Shown: in pieces, positions 19,901 through 27,720 of the stretch
Layout: each line of letters opens with the position of its first letter
Numbering within the stretch: position 1 is the first letter of the stretch
Assembly: GCA_016711505.1 (NCBI GenBank)
Contig: JADJSV010000002.1
Coordinates: 124,001 to 188,000 of the forward strand
Direction of reading: 5' to 3'
Length of the DNA stretch: 64,000 nt
DNA from: Bacteroidota bacterium
GTDB taxonomy: Bacteria > Bacteroidota > Bacteroidia > AKYH767-A > 2013-40CM-41-45
Translations under genes and position numbers: made by a program
The notes under the pieces: model-generated
Database searches by the model: none
Told to the model about the DNA's origin: nothing
What the model saw: only the letters and a program-made list of their open reading frames with translations

Positions 19901-22496
19901 TGTTTCTCCTACAGCAACTTCTGCTACTTGCGGAAATTTGAATGGTTCAATTGATGTTGTAGTTAACGGCGGAGTTGGACCATATAATTATTCATGGTCA
20001 ATTCCAAACAGAGGAAATGTTTCTAGTGTTGGAAATATCGGAGCAGGATCTTATCATGTTACGGTTACTGACGCTAATGGCTGCTCACGGACCTCAACTA
20101 CCGGTGTATCTAATATTGGCGGACCGATTGTTTCTTTGGGTGCTCTACAAAATGTCAGATGTTTTGGAAGCTCAGATGGAAGCGCAGCAGTAACATTGTC
20201 CGGAGGAACTCCACCATTCAATTATTCATGGACTTGTTCAACTGTGAATTCTTCTTCGGTTTCTAATATTCCGGCCGGTTCTCATACCGTAGTCATATCC
20301 GATGGGAATAACTGTTTCACAGCAATACCTTTTAATATTACTCAGCCTGCAATACTTCTCTCTTCAGCAACTTCAAGCAATGTGAATTGCTATGGAGAAA
20401 ATAATGGTTCTGCTATTGTTGTTGCAAGTGGCGGAGCTGGAAATTATTCTTATGTGTGGTCGAACGGACAAACAGGTACATCAGCAACTTCTTTGAATAG
20501 TGGAAATTATTCCGTTATAGTTACTGATAATAATGGCTGTACATCTTCTTCAGCCGTTGTAATTAATCAACCTTCTCCAATTTCAACAACAGCTTCATCA
20601 ACTGACATAAGTTGTCATGGTGGTGATGATGGAACATTGTATGTAAATGCAACCGGTGGCATTGCACCATATTCATATTCTTGGTCTAATGGTCAAAGCG
20701 ATCAGCAGATCACGGATCTGATAGCAGGCGATTATACTTTGACGATAACAGATGGTAACGGATGTGTCAATTCCGGTACTTACACTATCAATCAACCGGG
20801 AATTCTCGAATCAGCAGCATCGATTACTGCAGTGTCTTGCTATGGAGGAAATGATGGCCGAATTAATCTGGAAGTAAACGGAGGTGTTCCGCCATATAAT
20901 TTCCAATGGAATCCTGCGAATATAAATACTCCCGGTATAGCAAATCTTACTGCCGGCAATTATCAAATTACAATTACAGATGTGAATGGTTGTAGTATCA
21001 GTTCTGCAATTACTATCGATAGCCCTTCTGAATTAATTGCACAGCCATTCTCTCAAAATTTACTTTGTTATAATGATGGTAGCGGGCGGGCATTGGTAAA
21101 TGTAACCGGGGGTACGAATCCGGTATCATATCTTTGGTCTAATGGTTCTGTAAATTCTGCTGTTACATCTTTGCAAGCCGGAAATTATTATGTTCAGATT
21201 ACCGATGCAAATGGTTGTTCACAGACGAAACAGATAGTAATCGCACAACCTGATCTGTTAGTTGCAACAGCTACAACACCGGCATTAATTTGTATTGGAC
21301 AAAGTGTTTCAGTTACTGCTTCTGCAACAGGTGGAACACCATCTTATAATTATTTCTGGAGTACAAATGCAACAGGCGAAACAATTGATCTCTCTCCTGC
21401 ATCTACAACATATTATTCAGTGTATGCAGTTGATTCCAATGGATGTCAATCAGGTCTTGTGAATGTACAAGTACCTGTAAGTCCGCCGTTGTTAGCTTCA
21501 TCGGCATCTTCTGATACAATCTGTGCCGGGGAGTTTGCAACGGTTTTTGTAAATGTTTCAGGAGGAAATGGTGGTCCATATCATTATCAATGGAACAATG
21601 GATCGAATGACAATTATTTATATGTCTCACCGGGCACAACTCAAACTTATACTGTTCAGATCACAGATAATTGTGGAACTCCTCCTGTAACGAATCAGGT
21701 GTTGGTATATGTAAACCCAAAGCCGAATGCAGCATTTGCACCATTCCCTGTTGAAGGTTGTCCTGATCTGTCTGTGAATTTCACATTGCCACAAGCTTTA
21801 GTACCAATTGTATCGCAATCATGGAATTTTGGCGATGGAAGTTCAAGTACACTTGGTGCACAAACCCATATTTATACTGATCCGGGAACATATTCAGTAA
21901 CCCATGCTGTAGTTTCTGATCAAGGATGTACAGCAGTGCAGATTGCTCCGGCATCAGTTCATGTTTTTGACGAACCCATAGCAGACTTTTTAATATCAAC
22001 AGAGAATCCAACGATGATAAATCCAAATGTGTCATTCACAGATTTAAGTATTGATCCTGTTTTCTGGAGTTGGAATTTTGGTGATGGAGAAATAAGTATG
22101 GATCAGAATCCGAATCACATGTATAGTGATACAGGAACCTATATCGTGCAACTGATCGTTCATAATTCAAAAATGTGTTACGATACAATTTACAAGCCGA
22201 TCCGCATCAAAGACGAATTCGCAATTTATTTTCCAAATACATTTACACCAAACGATGACGGAGTTAACGAACAGTTCAAACCGCTTGCTGTTGGAGTAGC
22301 TGAATTCAAAATGCTGATCTTCGATAGATGGGGACTTGTAATTTATTCAACTTCCGAATTAGAAAAAGGCTGGAATGGAAATATGGCAGGAACAGGAAAA
22401 GAGTGTCAGATGGATACGTATGTTTATATGGCTATTGCTACGGGTGAGAATGGGAAGAAGAAAGAGTTTATCGGACATGTGAACCTGGTAAGGTAA
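13902..22496 (+). CDS. Giant SprB-like surface adhesin with type IX type-B sorting domain
   Basis: 2864 residues. A signal peptide (about 1-36, ending FASLA) precedes a Cys-rich N-terminal region (THISGADITYKW onward) common in Bacteroidota surface proteins. Residues about 397-2451 hold some 27 SprB-type repeats of about 76 residues, each with a start like NVNCFGGxNGSA, a core GGTGPYxYxW, AGxYSVxVTDANGC and a closing SQP. Two more Ig-like units follow, then PKD domains with WNFGDG at about 2641 and 2724, and a gliding-type C-terminal domain from about 2777 (FPNTFTPNDDGVNE, then IFDRWG and KGWNG), which marks type IX export. Repeats 5-12, 13-20 and 21-24 show an eight-repeat superperiod of about 1830 bp. 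By analogy with SprB it is likely a cell-surface adhesin for gliding or attachment. It directly follows the gld genes. No PorP/SprF gene is adjacent downstream. Confidence 0.92.
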   Translation: MKKTFLKRFFEVFIKRMIFVRLFAFMMLNPFASLATHISGADITYKWVSGNTYQLSLTLYRDCAGIAAPNTAAVTYSSVSCARNLSVNLTRVPGTGQEISHTCSTAVTTCRGGTLSGIQKYEYTGNVTLPANCTDWVFGYAICCRNCAITTLSYTPNNCSGVPGTYVEATLNNLVVPNNSAPTFTNIPVAFFCVGQTFHYNHGAYDVDGDSLVYSFVTPRSAANTYVTFKPGYSASNPLTSSPAITLDNSGDIAITPTALEVGVMTILVKEYRNGVLIGSVLRDMEVYTQSCSNVLPTASGVNGTTNYDIIACPGKPLSFNITTGDGNTSQNVTMTCISPIPGSAFTSTTGQHPVGTYTWTPTVAQARSQPYSFIITVQDDNCPFTGFQTYSFTIRVPPLAATLQTVNATCAVPGNGSATLNVTGSSPYQYLWTPGGNTTASISGLGSGNYSAVVTDRYGCTTTASGNLLAPPPIIASPVVTNVNCFGRNNGSISVTRSGGVAPYSYAWTPSLGNTATINNLSPGNYQCVITDANGCTISTSSTITQPPILNSVISSSTNLLCNSINTGSATVNQTGGTGPFIYNWIPGNLTSQTISNVSAGTYQATVTDSKGCSSSVSITLTQPTPVNVNVSSIATSCGNNNGTSTALASGGTGPYTYLWSPGNQTTATATNLSVGNYSVLVTDAFGCTRTNTVAVTANPLPVATISSTTNVSCFGGSNGSSVVNAANGLSPYTYQWLGTSDVDNNLSNVSAGNYSVVITDARGCTAIANTIISQPALLVVNNSSTSSTCGNANGTIDLSVSGGVSPYNYNWQTFGGVNSSHLGSLPAATYNATITDGNGCTQSVSVPVSNIPGPVAALTSTQNVTCFGNSDGSAIVTQTGGTAPFNYSWSVAGPNAPSISNLSSGIYSVTITDANNCTSTIPFSISQPTALNSSVTSSNVNCFNGSTGTASAIVTGGTGPYQYLWSQTGSTSSSITNLQAGTYQATITDANGCTTSSSTSISQPPALSMTTGSTPTTCGNNNGSVQASVSGGVSPYSYRWVPGNYLSFEYTNIGTGTYSVTITDANGCTASMNATVNATPLPTASISSVNNVSCFGGTNGAATALASSGVAPYYYQWSPSGGTSAIANNLSAGNYSVRITDANGCTTTVPVSISQPSDLAVVPSITMGTCASSNGSASVSVSGGTSPYSYSWSNGVNGTNTISSLSAGVYRVVVNDMNGCTISSSINVENSGGMSATVSALAMPNCFGEANATATVAVSGGTGPFSFAWSPGVSTSSTATGLTNGHYDVTVTDANNCIAITNVVVNQPPQILVSTSATQPAVCYGSNTGQAVVTVNGGIPPYSYQWLGQSDTDDVLQNVSAGIYSAIVTDAHGCTSVADAIVAEPSPIQINSSSTSTTCGNSNGSAAVIVNGGTGPYTYSWSSSVTNHTNTIGNVPAGNYQVIVTDANSCTMTQNINVADISGPVASVNSVQNVNCFGGSNGSAALSLTGGTTPFSYSWTCSTDNSPSVSNLSAGSYSVIVTDGNNCTSLVPFTISQPAELLSSATSTNVNCFSGSTGSASVVANGGTIPYQYLWTHDLSTNSVANNLSAGNYSAVITDGNGCTTSSSVSVNQPAAIIVSTTSSPSFCGINNGSIDAGVIGGIAPYNYQWAPGNGNTSSYNSLSAGTYTVTVTDANGCTSTMNSTVIGNPSPVATVASTSDVTCNGGNNGEALINVSSGTGPFNYAWTPNVGSASSLTQLSAGVYSVRIADANGCTSNASLLISEPAPVTVVPTAIDGTCSISNGSASVNVNGGVGPYSYNWSNGISGANQISGLAAGNYSVIISDANGCSQSTSIVIQNSGALNSSVSSIISPNCFGDSNASATISLVGGTAPFNYTWTPNVSSSATAAGLSNGQYSVTITDANQCSSSTSIVINEPSQLILNAASTNVNCYGDNTGQAQVVATGGVTPYTYHWIGSTDTDDILENSYAGNYSVVVTDAHGCTSVVTTTVTEPTQINVSPTATSATCGNLNGSIDVVVNGGVGPYNYSWSIPNRGNVSSVGNIGAGSYHVTVTDANGCSRTSTTGVSNIGGPIVSLGALQNVRCFGSSDGSAAVTLSGGTPPFNYSWTCSTVNSSSVSNIPAGSHTVVISDGNNCFTAIPFNITQPAILLSSATSSNVNCYGENNGSAIVVASGGAGNYSYVWSNGQTGTSATSLNSGNYSVIVTDNNGCTSSSAVVINQPSPISTTASSTDISCHGGDDGTLYVNATGGIAPYSYSWSNGQSDQQITDLIAGDYTLTITDGNGCVNSGTYTINQPGILESAASITAVSCYGGNDGRINLEVNGGVPPYNFQWNPANINTPGIANLTAGNYQITITDVNGCSISSAITIDSPSELIAQPFSQNLLCYNDGSGRALVNVTGGTNPVSYLWSNGSVNSAVTSLQAGNYYVQITDANGCSQTKQIVIAQPDLLVATATTPALICIGQSVSVTASATGGTPSYNYFWSTNATGETIDLSPASTTYYSVYAVDSNGCQSGLVNVQVPVSPPLLASSASSDTICAGEFATVFVNVSGGNGGPYHYQWNNGSNDNYLYVSPGTTQTYTVQITDNCGTPPVTNQVLVYVNPKPNAAFAPFPVEGCPDLSVNFTLPQALVPIVSQSWNFGDGSSSTLGAQTHIYTDPGTYSVTHAVVSDQGCTAVQIAPASVHVFDEPIADFLISTENPTMINPNVSFTDLSIDPVFWSWNFGDGEISMDQNPNHMYSDTGTYIVQLIVHNSKMCYDTIYKPIRIKDEFAIYFPNTFTPNDDGVNEQFKPLAVGVAEFKMLIFDRWGLVIYSTSELEKGWNGNMAGTGKECQMDTYVYMAIATGENGKKKEFIGHVNLVR

Positions 22497-22507
22497 CCAG
22501 GACGATC

Positions 22508-23353
22508 TCACCAACCCATCAACCTCACCTTAGCCTCCTCCATCAACCACATCGGTGTTGAAGTAGCTCCACAAATCCCAACTGTTTCAAGAGCATTGAA
22601 CCATGAAGGATCGATCTCCGAAGTTGAACTTACAAAATATGTTCTGGGGTTATATTGCTTGCATGCTTCAAACAACACTTTTCCATTCGATGATTTTAAT
22701 CCGGATACAAAAACAATTACGTCTGCAGATTGAGCAAAACTCCGGATCTGAATATCTCTGTTTGAAACCTGACGGCAGGTAGTATCATTCAGATCGATTT
22801 CAATTCCTTGTTCGAGCAGTTGATTGTAAATGCTATAGAATTTCTCCGTACTTTTTGTTGTCTGACTGTATAATGAAATTTTCTTTGGCATTTTTTCAAA
22901 ATCCAGTTCTTTTATATCCTGAAAAACGACGACTTCATTGTTCGATTGCCCGATTAAACCTTCAACTTCTGCATGCCCACGTTTGCCATAGATGAAAATT
23001 TTCTTGTCTGCATCGGCTGATTGTTTGACTCTGTTTTGTAATTTCAGAACTACCGGGCAACTGGCATCAACCAGAGTTAAATTATTTTCAATTGCAATCT
23101 GATAGGTTGAAGGTGGTTCGCCATGAGCCCGTAAGAGGACAGTTTCGTTTTTTACATTTTGCAATTGATCATGCGAGATTGTGATCAAACCTTTTTTACG
23201 GAGCCTTTGAATTTCTTCATCGTTATGCACGATGTCTCCCAGGCAGTACAATATACCTTTTTCATTAAGAATTTCCTCTGCAAGCTGGATTGCATATACT
23301 ACACCGAAACAAAATCCGGAATTGTTGTCAATATGTACTTTGAGGTTTAACAT
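22508..23353 (-). CDS. ispH: 4-hydroxy-3-methylbut-2-enyl diphosphate reductase (IspH/LytB)
   Basis: Last step of the MEP pathway, reducing HMBPP to IPP and DMAPP with an iron-sulfur cluster. The three cluster cysteines are visible in SGFCFGV (Cys15), DASCPVV and GICGATSTP. HNDEE and LLRAHGEPPSTY are further family motifs. At 281 residues it is the usual size. It is the last gene of the carotenoid operon and overlaps crtY by 26 bp, tying isoprenoid precursor supply to pigment synthesis. Its stop is 11 bp from the stop of the convergent giant gene, with no clear terminator between them. Confidence 0.95.
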   Translation of the reverse strand: MLNLKVHIDNNSGFCFGVVYAIQLAEEILNEKGILYCLGDIVHNDEEIQRLRKKGLITISHDQLQNVKNETVLLRAHGEPPSTYQIAIENNLTLVDASCPVVLKLQNRVKQSADADKKIFIYGKRGHAEVEGLIGQSNNEVVVFQDIKELDFEKMPKKISLYSQTTKSTEKFYSIYNQLLEQGIEIDLNDTTCRQVSNRDIQIRSFAQSADVIVFVSGLKSSNGKVLFEACKQYNPRTYFVSSTSEIDPSWFNALETVGICGATSTPMWLMEEAKVRLMGW

Positions 23354-24029
23354 CTTTTTTCAACCGATTCTTGAAATACTCATAAAGACAGATGTTCATC
23401 AATAACAGAAGCAATGTATACACGGTGTCTTCCACAGGAATTGTTCCTATTCGGATACCAAGGTTCTCTGAATCATTATAAGTTACAACCGGTAATGCAG
23501 TTAGTATACCATTCACAATGAAAAATGGTATCAGACTAACAAAATATGCCCTGTAAAATTTCCCCATGAAATCAAAGTTTTCAATGAGTACATATACCAG
23601 CATAAAAACCGTCAATGTTAACTTGATAGCAGTATATAATTTTTCTGTATTGAAAAGAACAACAATCATCAGGATAACAGATAAGGTCCCGGAAATGTTT
23701 TTAGAATATTTCAATAAACTATCCTTTTTTATCAAAAAATTCAATGATTCATATATAAAAACGCAGGAATAGGGTATTGTGAAAAAAAATAACCACTCTT
23801 CAATCGGCAGATCCCAAAGGTAGTAGCCAATCAGATATTCTCTGTTGAAACCCCAGACATTCCATACCGTCATAAGGTGATCCCAGATTATGAAGAATGC
23901 TCCGGTTATAATTAAAGCTGGAAGTAGTGCTCTCATTTTTTTGAAAAAGAAGATGCGCCTCTCAAATGAAAAAAGAAACGGAATTAAAATGGAAAAAAAA
24001 TTGATCAATAAGTAAGTATATTGTTTCAT
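23328..24029 (-). CDS. crtY: Lycopene beta-cyclase, CrtYcd-type membrane protein
   Basis: 233 residues, six or so hydrophobic segments. It contains the two internally related lycopene-cyclase domains, each with a motif like WDxxMTxxxVWGFN (WDHLMTVWNVWGFNREYLIG) and LPIEEWLFFFTIPYSCVF. This is the fused heterodimer-type cyclase (CrtYc-CrtYd) of Bacteroidota and actinobacteria that forms beta-ionone rings from lycopene. The second PxExxxF motif appears as IPVEDTVYTLLLLLMN. Start ATG 24029 is 2 bp from the stop of the upstream unknown gene. Confidence 0.9.
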   Translation of the reverse strand: MKQYTYLLINFFSILIPFLFSFERRIFFFKKMRALLPALIITGAFFIIWDHLMTVWNVWGFNREYLIGYYLWDLPIEEWLFFFTIPYSCVFIYESLNFLIKKDSLLKYSKNISGTLSVILMIVVLFNTEKLYTAIKLTLTVFMLVYVLIENFDFMGKFYRAYFVSLIPFFIVNGILTALPVVTYNDSENLGIRIGTIPVEDTVYTLLLLLMNICLYEYFKNRLKKDVKPQSTY

Positions 24030-24031
24030 AT

Positions 24032-24535
24032 CTACTTTGAAGCTAGCATTTTTTTCTCTTTGTCAGTACAAATATTGCTATTTAATAAAAACGAAGAGAT
24101 GATTTGTTTCAGATTGATGTCTTGTTCTGAGCCAATATTGTTTAAAATAATCTGTTTATCGTCTTTCACATTGTAATTCATTCCCAAAAAGGCGGGAATA
24201 TTAGATTCTATAAGCAATCTGAGATATCTTAGTTCCAGATCATAAGGAGAGGTTTCAATTGCCTTGGAAATCATACTCAATCCATCTTTGCAATAATTGT
24301 ATTTTTTTAATGGGTTAGCACTATACTTTGCTTTCAAAGCTAACACCGCTCCCCGATAACCTTGTTCAATATCTTTTGAGGAATTTGATTTTAAAATCCG
24401 ATTGTGAAAAGACTCTGTTATTGCGGCTGTAGAACACGCTTGAAAAGTATTGCGCATTTCTATCCGACCCATTGCCTGTGAAAGAGATTGCAATGATTGA
24501 AATGTCAGAACTAAAATGAATAGTGCAAATTTCAT
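24032..24535 (-). CDS. Unknown secreted protein within carotenoid operon
   Basis: 167 residues. A signal peptide is evident (MKFALFILVLTFQSLQSLSQA), so the protein is exported. The rest is mostly helical, with GYRGAVLALKAKY and DLELRYLRLLIESNIPAFLGMNYNVKDDKQIILNNI-like sequence, and three cysteines in the mature part. I do not recognise a named family. The ATG follows the crtB stop (TGA 24538-24536) with no spacing, and its stop is 2 bp from crtY, so it is translated as part of the operon. That position suggests a role in carotenoid assembly or transport, but this is inference only. Confidence 0.75.
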   Translation of the reverse strand: MKFALFILVLTFQSLQSLSQAMGRIEMRNTFQACSTAAITESFHNRILKSNSSKDIEQGYRGAVLALKAKYSANPLKKYNYCKDGLSMISKAIETSPYDLELRYLRLLIESNIPAFLGMNYNVKDDKQIILNNIGSEQDINLKQIISSFLLNSNICTDKEKKMLASK

Positions 24536-25368
24536 TCAGACTAATTTTAATTTATATCGAAACCATGTTTGTACCAATAGAGCAATTTTATGCAGATTGT
24601 TTACTCTGATTCGTTCTTCTTTAATTCTTGCTGCAGGAATGAGTTTTATTTTCTTGAACAAAGTCAGGTAATAAATGTACGCTACCATAACTCCAAGTTT
24701 ACTGCCTTTCGGAAGTTGTATTACTCCATTCCAAGCTTGCTTAAATTCATTTTCAATATCATTTTCAATTTCTGTTTTTTGCTCATTGGTGAAATTGGTG
24801 AAATCAATTCCCGGGAAATAGATTCTTCCTCTATCTGCAAAATCGCTTTTGAAATCGCGTAAGAAATTTATTTTTTGAAATGCTGATCCTAGTTGTCTGG
24901 CCGGAGTTGTGAGTTTTCATAAGAATGAATTTCATCCTGACAAAATACTTTCAGGCACATTAGTCCGACAACTTCAGCTGAGCCGTAAATATATTCCTTG
25001 TAAGTATTCTCGTTGCAATCGGAAAGCGACAAGTCCATTCTCATGCTTTTCAGAAAGGCGTCAATTAAATTTCTGTCTATATCGAATCTGTTAACAGTGT
25101 CCTGAAATGCATTAAGGATAGGATTGGTACTTATTTTTTGATCAAGAGCAAGATATGTGTCGTCGCAAAATCTATTGAAAAGTTTTTCTTTATCATGTTC
25201 ATGAAATGTGTCTACGATCTCATCAGCAATTCTCACAAATCCATAAATTGCGTAAATAGATTTATGAAATTTTGAATCAAGCATGTGAATTCCCAACGAG
25301 AAGGAAGTGCTGTATCTTCTCGTAAGCGACCTGCTGAATTCATAACTTATCTGATCATATAGTTCCAT
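24536..25368 (-). pseudogene. crtB: Phytoene synthase CrtB, interrupted by one frameshift
   Basis: Condenses two GGPP to phytoene. The first part (25368 to about 24905) has STSFSLGIHML, YGFVRIADEIVDTF (first Asp-rich motif) and AEVVGLMCLKVF. It then runs into a stop after ENSQLRPDN. In the -1 frame the protein continues as ARQLGSAFQKINFLRD (second Asp-rich region), DRGRIYFPG and a C-terminus ending KLKLV with TGA at 24538-24536. Adding one C to the CTCCGG around 24901-24906 restores a single frame of about 277 residues, a normal CrtB length. All catalytic motifs are intact on both sides, so a sequencing deletion or a very recent mutation is likely. The start overlaps crtI by 14 bp. Confidence 0.85.
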
Positions 25369-26836
25369 GTTCCTCCAATATTCTTTCTGTTACGAGTTTC
25401 GAAGAAATAACTACCATTGGTAACCCTGTTCCTGGTGTAGTTGATGCACCTACATAGTATAGGTTTTTGAATATTTCATCTTTATTGGAAGGTCTGAATC
25501 CGCCAACTTGCGAAAGTCCATGTGCCAGACCTAAACCACTTCCGCGATATAAGTTAAATTTTTCTTCCCAGTCAATAGGGTTCAGAATAATTCTTGCAAG
25601 AGTATTTGCTTTCAGGTCAATATTAATCCGTGTAGAAAGATCTGAAATTATTGTATCAGCCAAAGCCTCACTGTCCGACCAGTCTGATTTATGTCTCAGA
25701 TCGGGAACAGGGCAGAGTATGAATAAATTCTCACATCCTTCCGGCGCTGATGCAGGATTACTTTTGCTGCTCACATTAACGTAATAGTACGGTTTTTCAG
25801 GACTTGTTGATGCGGTGAAAATATTGTCAGCGTAATCTTTGAAATTACTTCCAAGAAAATAGTTGTGATGGATCAGGTTTTCAGTTTTTCCTTTTATACC
25901 AAGATAAATTGTAAATGGCGCTAATGTCCACTTCATATCATCTAGCTTTTTTGCCGTATATTTTTCCCGCTTCAGGATCTTGCCCCGAAATGAAGCTGCA
26001 TCACTATTGCAGATGTACAGATCTGCAGACCACGATTTATTATTGTTATCCTTGAATGACTGAATTTTATTTTCTGAAATTTCTACACCTGTAATTTCAG
26101 TGTTATAGTGAAAGCGTACATTTCTCTTCTTCAGAATCTCAACAATGGTTTCAGTGATCTGATACATGCCGCCTTTCACATTCCAGTAGCCATCGTGCTC
26201 GAGTTCGGTATAATTTAACAAACTATATACAGCAGGAGTTTTGAATGGTGTATCGCCAAGAAAAAATGCAACGAGAGAAAAGATCACTTTAGCTTCCTGA
26301 GATGTAAATGTTTTGTCAAGTTCATCCCACATCGACCTGAACATTTTCGGACTATGTTTTAACGGAACGCGTGTTAACTGCATTAAATAGTCAAGCTTTG
26401 ATTTAAAATTACGGCGGATAACAATGTTCTCTGTATCATGAAACATTGTTTTTGCTGATCCAATATACGCCTTAAGTTTATTTGAGAAGTCTGTTTCTAA
26501 TCCGTCAAATTCTTTCGCTAACTTTTCAATGTCCTTATAAATTAAAAATGGTTTTTGTCTGTGAGAAAAATTTACTGAATAAACAGGATTCAGTTCTTCG
26601 ATTTCAAAAGGCATTTTTATGCCTATAGAATCAAAGAGTTCTTTGAATTCATAGCTCATGCTGAAAAAAGATGGGCCCATGTCGAATGTAAATCCGTCTT
26701 TTTCTAAAGTATTTAATCGTCCACCGGCCTGATGATATTTCTCTACTATGTCTATATCGTAACCTTGATATGACAAGCGGAGAGCAGTAGCCAGACTTCC
26801 CAACCCTGAACCGATCAATAATACTTTTTTCCCCAT
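25355..26836 (-). CDS. crtI: Phytoene desaturase (CrtI-type)
   Basis: 493 residues. The N-terminal FAD-binding motif is VLLIGSGLGSLATALRLSYQG (about 5-25), followed by EKYHQAGGRLNTLEKDGFTFDMGPSFF. The C-terminal family signature is present as YYVGASTTPGTGLPMVVISSKLV. CrtI introduces double bonds into phytoene to make lycopene. Gene order and overlap with crtB support co-transcription with crtZ upstream (101-bp gap). Length and start match the family. Confidence 0.95.
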   Translation of the reverse strand: MGKKVLLIGSGLGSLATALRLSYQGYDIDIVEKYHQAGGRLNTLEKDGFTFDMGPSFFSMSYEFKELFDSIGIKMPFEIEELNPVYSVNFSHRQKPFLIYKDIEKLAKEFDGLETDFSNKLKAYIGSAKTMFHDTENIVIRRNFKSKLDYLMQLTRVPLKHSPKMFRSMWDELDKTFTSQEAKVIFSLVAFFLGDTPFKTPAVYSLLNYTELEHDGYWNVKGGMYQITETIVEILKKRNVRFHYNTEITGVEISENKIQSFKDNNNKSWSADLYICNSDAASFRGKILKREKYTAKKLDDMKWTLAPFTIYLGIKGKTENLIHHNYFLGSNFKDYADNIFTASTSPEKPYYYVNVSSKSNPASAPEGCENLFILCPVPDLRHKSDWSDSEALADTIISDLSTRINIDLKANTLARIILNPIDWEEKFNLYRGSGLGLAHGLSQVGGFRPSNKDEIFKNLYYVGASTTPGTGLPMVVISSKLVTERILEEHGTI

Positions 26837-26937
26837 AATTAATTGATAAGAAGTGATAACAAATCAGGTAGATAAAAGTTCAGGAATACTTCTAAAATAA
26901 ATGATTCAATATTAAAGTTTTGGAAATTAATAACGAG

Positions 26938-27396
26938 TTAGTCGACCTGTTTTCTAAAGTGCTTTTTATTGAATAAAAGCAATCCGAATTCTTCGCCTTC
27001 TTCTTTACCCATTTTTTTATGATGAACCTTATGGGCTTTTCTCATTGCCTGAAAATAAGAGTTGTCGATCTTGTCTAAAAATTTACCACGGCGATGAATA
27101 AAAACATCATGTAGTAAAAAGTACGTAAAGCCATAAGCAGTCACTCCAACACCCATCCAGAAACGGTAGTCAAGATTTTCGAATCCAAAGTACATAAGTA
27201 CCATAGCTATGCTGGCATAGAAAAGGAAAAAGAAGTCGTTCAGTTCAAAAGGTCCTTTATGAGGTTTGTGATGGGATTCATGTAAAACCCACAAAAAACC
27301 ATGCATAACATATTTATGAGTAGTCCAGGCAACACCTTCCATTGCTAAAAAAGTCCCAATAAAGGCAAGTATGTTAATTATAGTACCGGATTCCAT
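26938..27396 (-). CDS. crtZ: Beta-carotene hydroxylase CrtZ
   Basis: 152 residues, four hydrophobic segments and the histidine boxes of membrane di-iron hydroxylases: HKYVMHG (about 27-33), HESHH (about 39-43), HDVFIHRR (about 95-102) and HKVHHKK (about 117-123). It adds hydroxyls to the beta-ionone rings, so with crtY the expected product is zeaxanthin or a derivative. It is the first gene of the minus-strand carotenoid operon. TAATTTCG at 27401-27408 just before the ATG resembles a -7 box, which would make the message almost leaderless, but no TTTG partner is visible. Confidence 0.95.
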   Translation of the reverse strand: MESGTIINILAFIGTFLAMEGVAWTTHKYVMHGFLWVLHESHHKPHKGPFELNDFFFLFYASIAMVLMYFGFENLDYRFWMGVGVTAYGFTYFLLHDVFIHRRGKFLDKIDNSYFQAMRKAHKVHHKKMGKEEGEEFGLLLFNKKHFRKQVD

Positions 27397-27720
27397 TTTG
27401 CGAAATTAATCAATTAATGCATTAATAGTGAATTGTATATAAATCTTTAACAAATGAATTCCTTGTTTGTTTTGTAAAGAAGTTCTGGAAGAAAAGGGAA
27501 TTCAGATATCAGGACTCTGAAACCTGATTTTTGTGTTGTTGATTAGTTAGATTTTATCAGGAGAAAGTTGGATTTTCCCGCAAAATGCATACTTTTAAAA
27601 ACTATTCGCTCCTCTAAATGTTTGGGTTTCATTGTGTTTTTTGTTGAGATTGTTTAGAAGCACAAGTATTGTCAAACTTAACAGGCGGCAATAAATAATT
27701 CAGCGTTTTGAATAAGAAAT
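27397..27720. other. Divergent intergenic region, crtZ / PhyH-type gene
   Basis: 324 bp, AT-rich, between divergently transcribed genes, so it should hold both promoters. Apart from the weak -7-like TAATTTCG before crtZ I see no clear operator or hairpin. Confidence 0.4.

Noticed and set aside
24590..24862. 90-codon plus-strand frame
   Set aside because: It is antisense to the second half of crtB, which reads well on the minus strand in the shifted frame.
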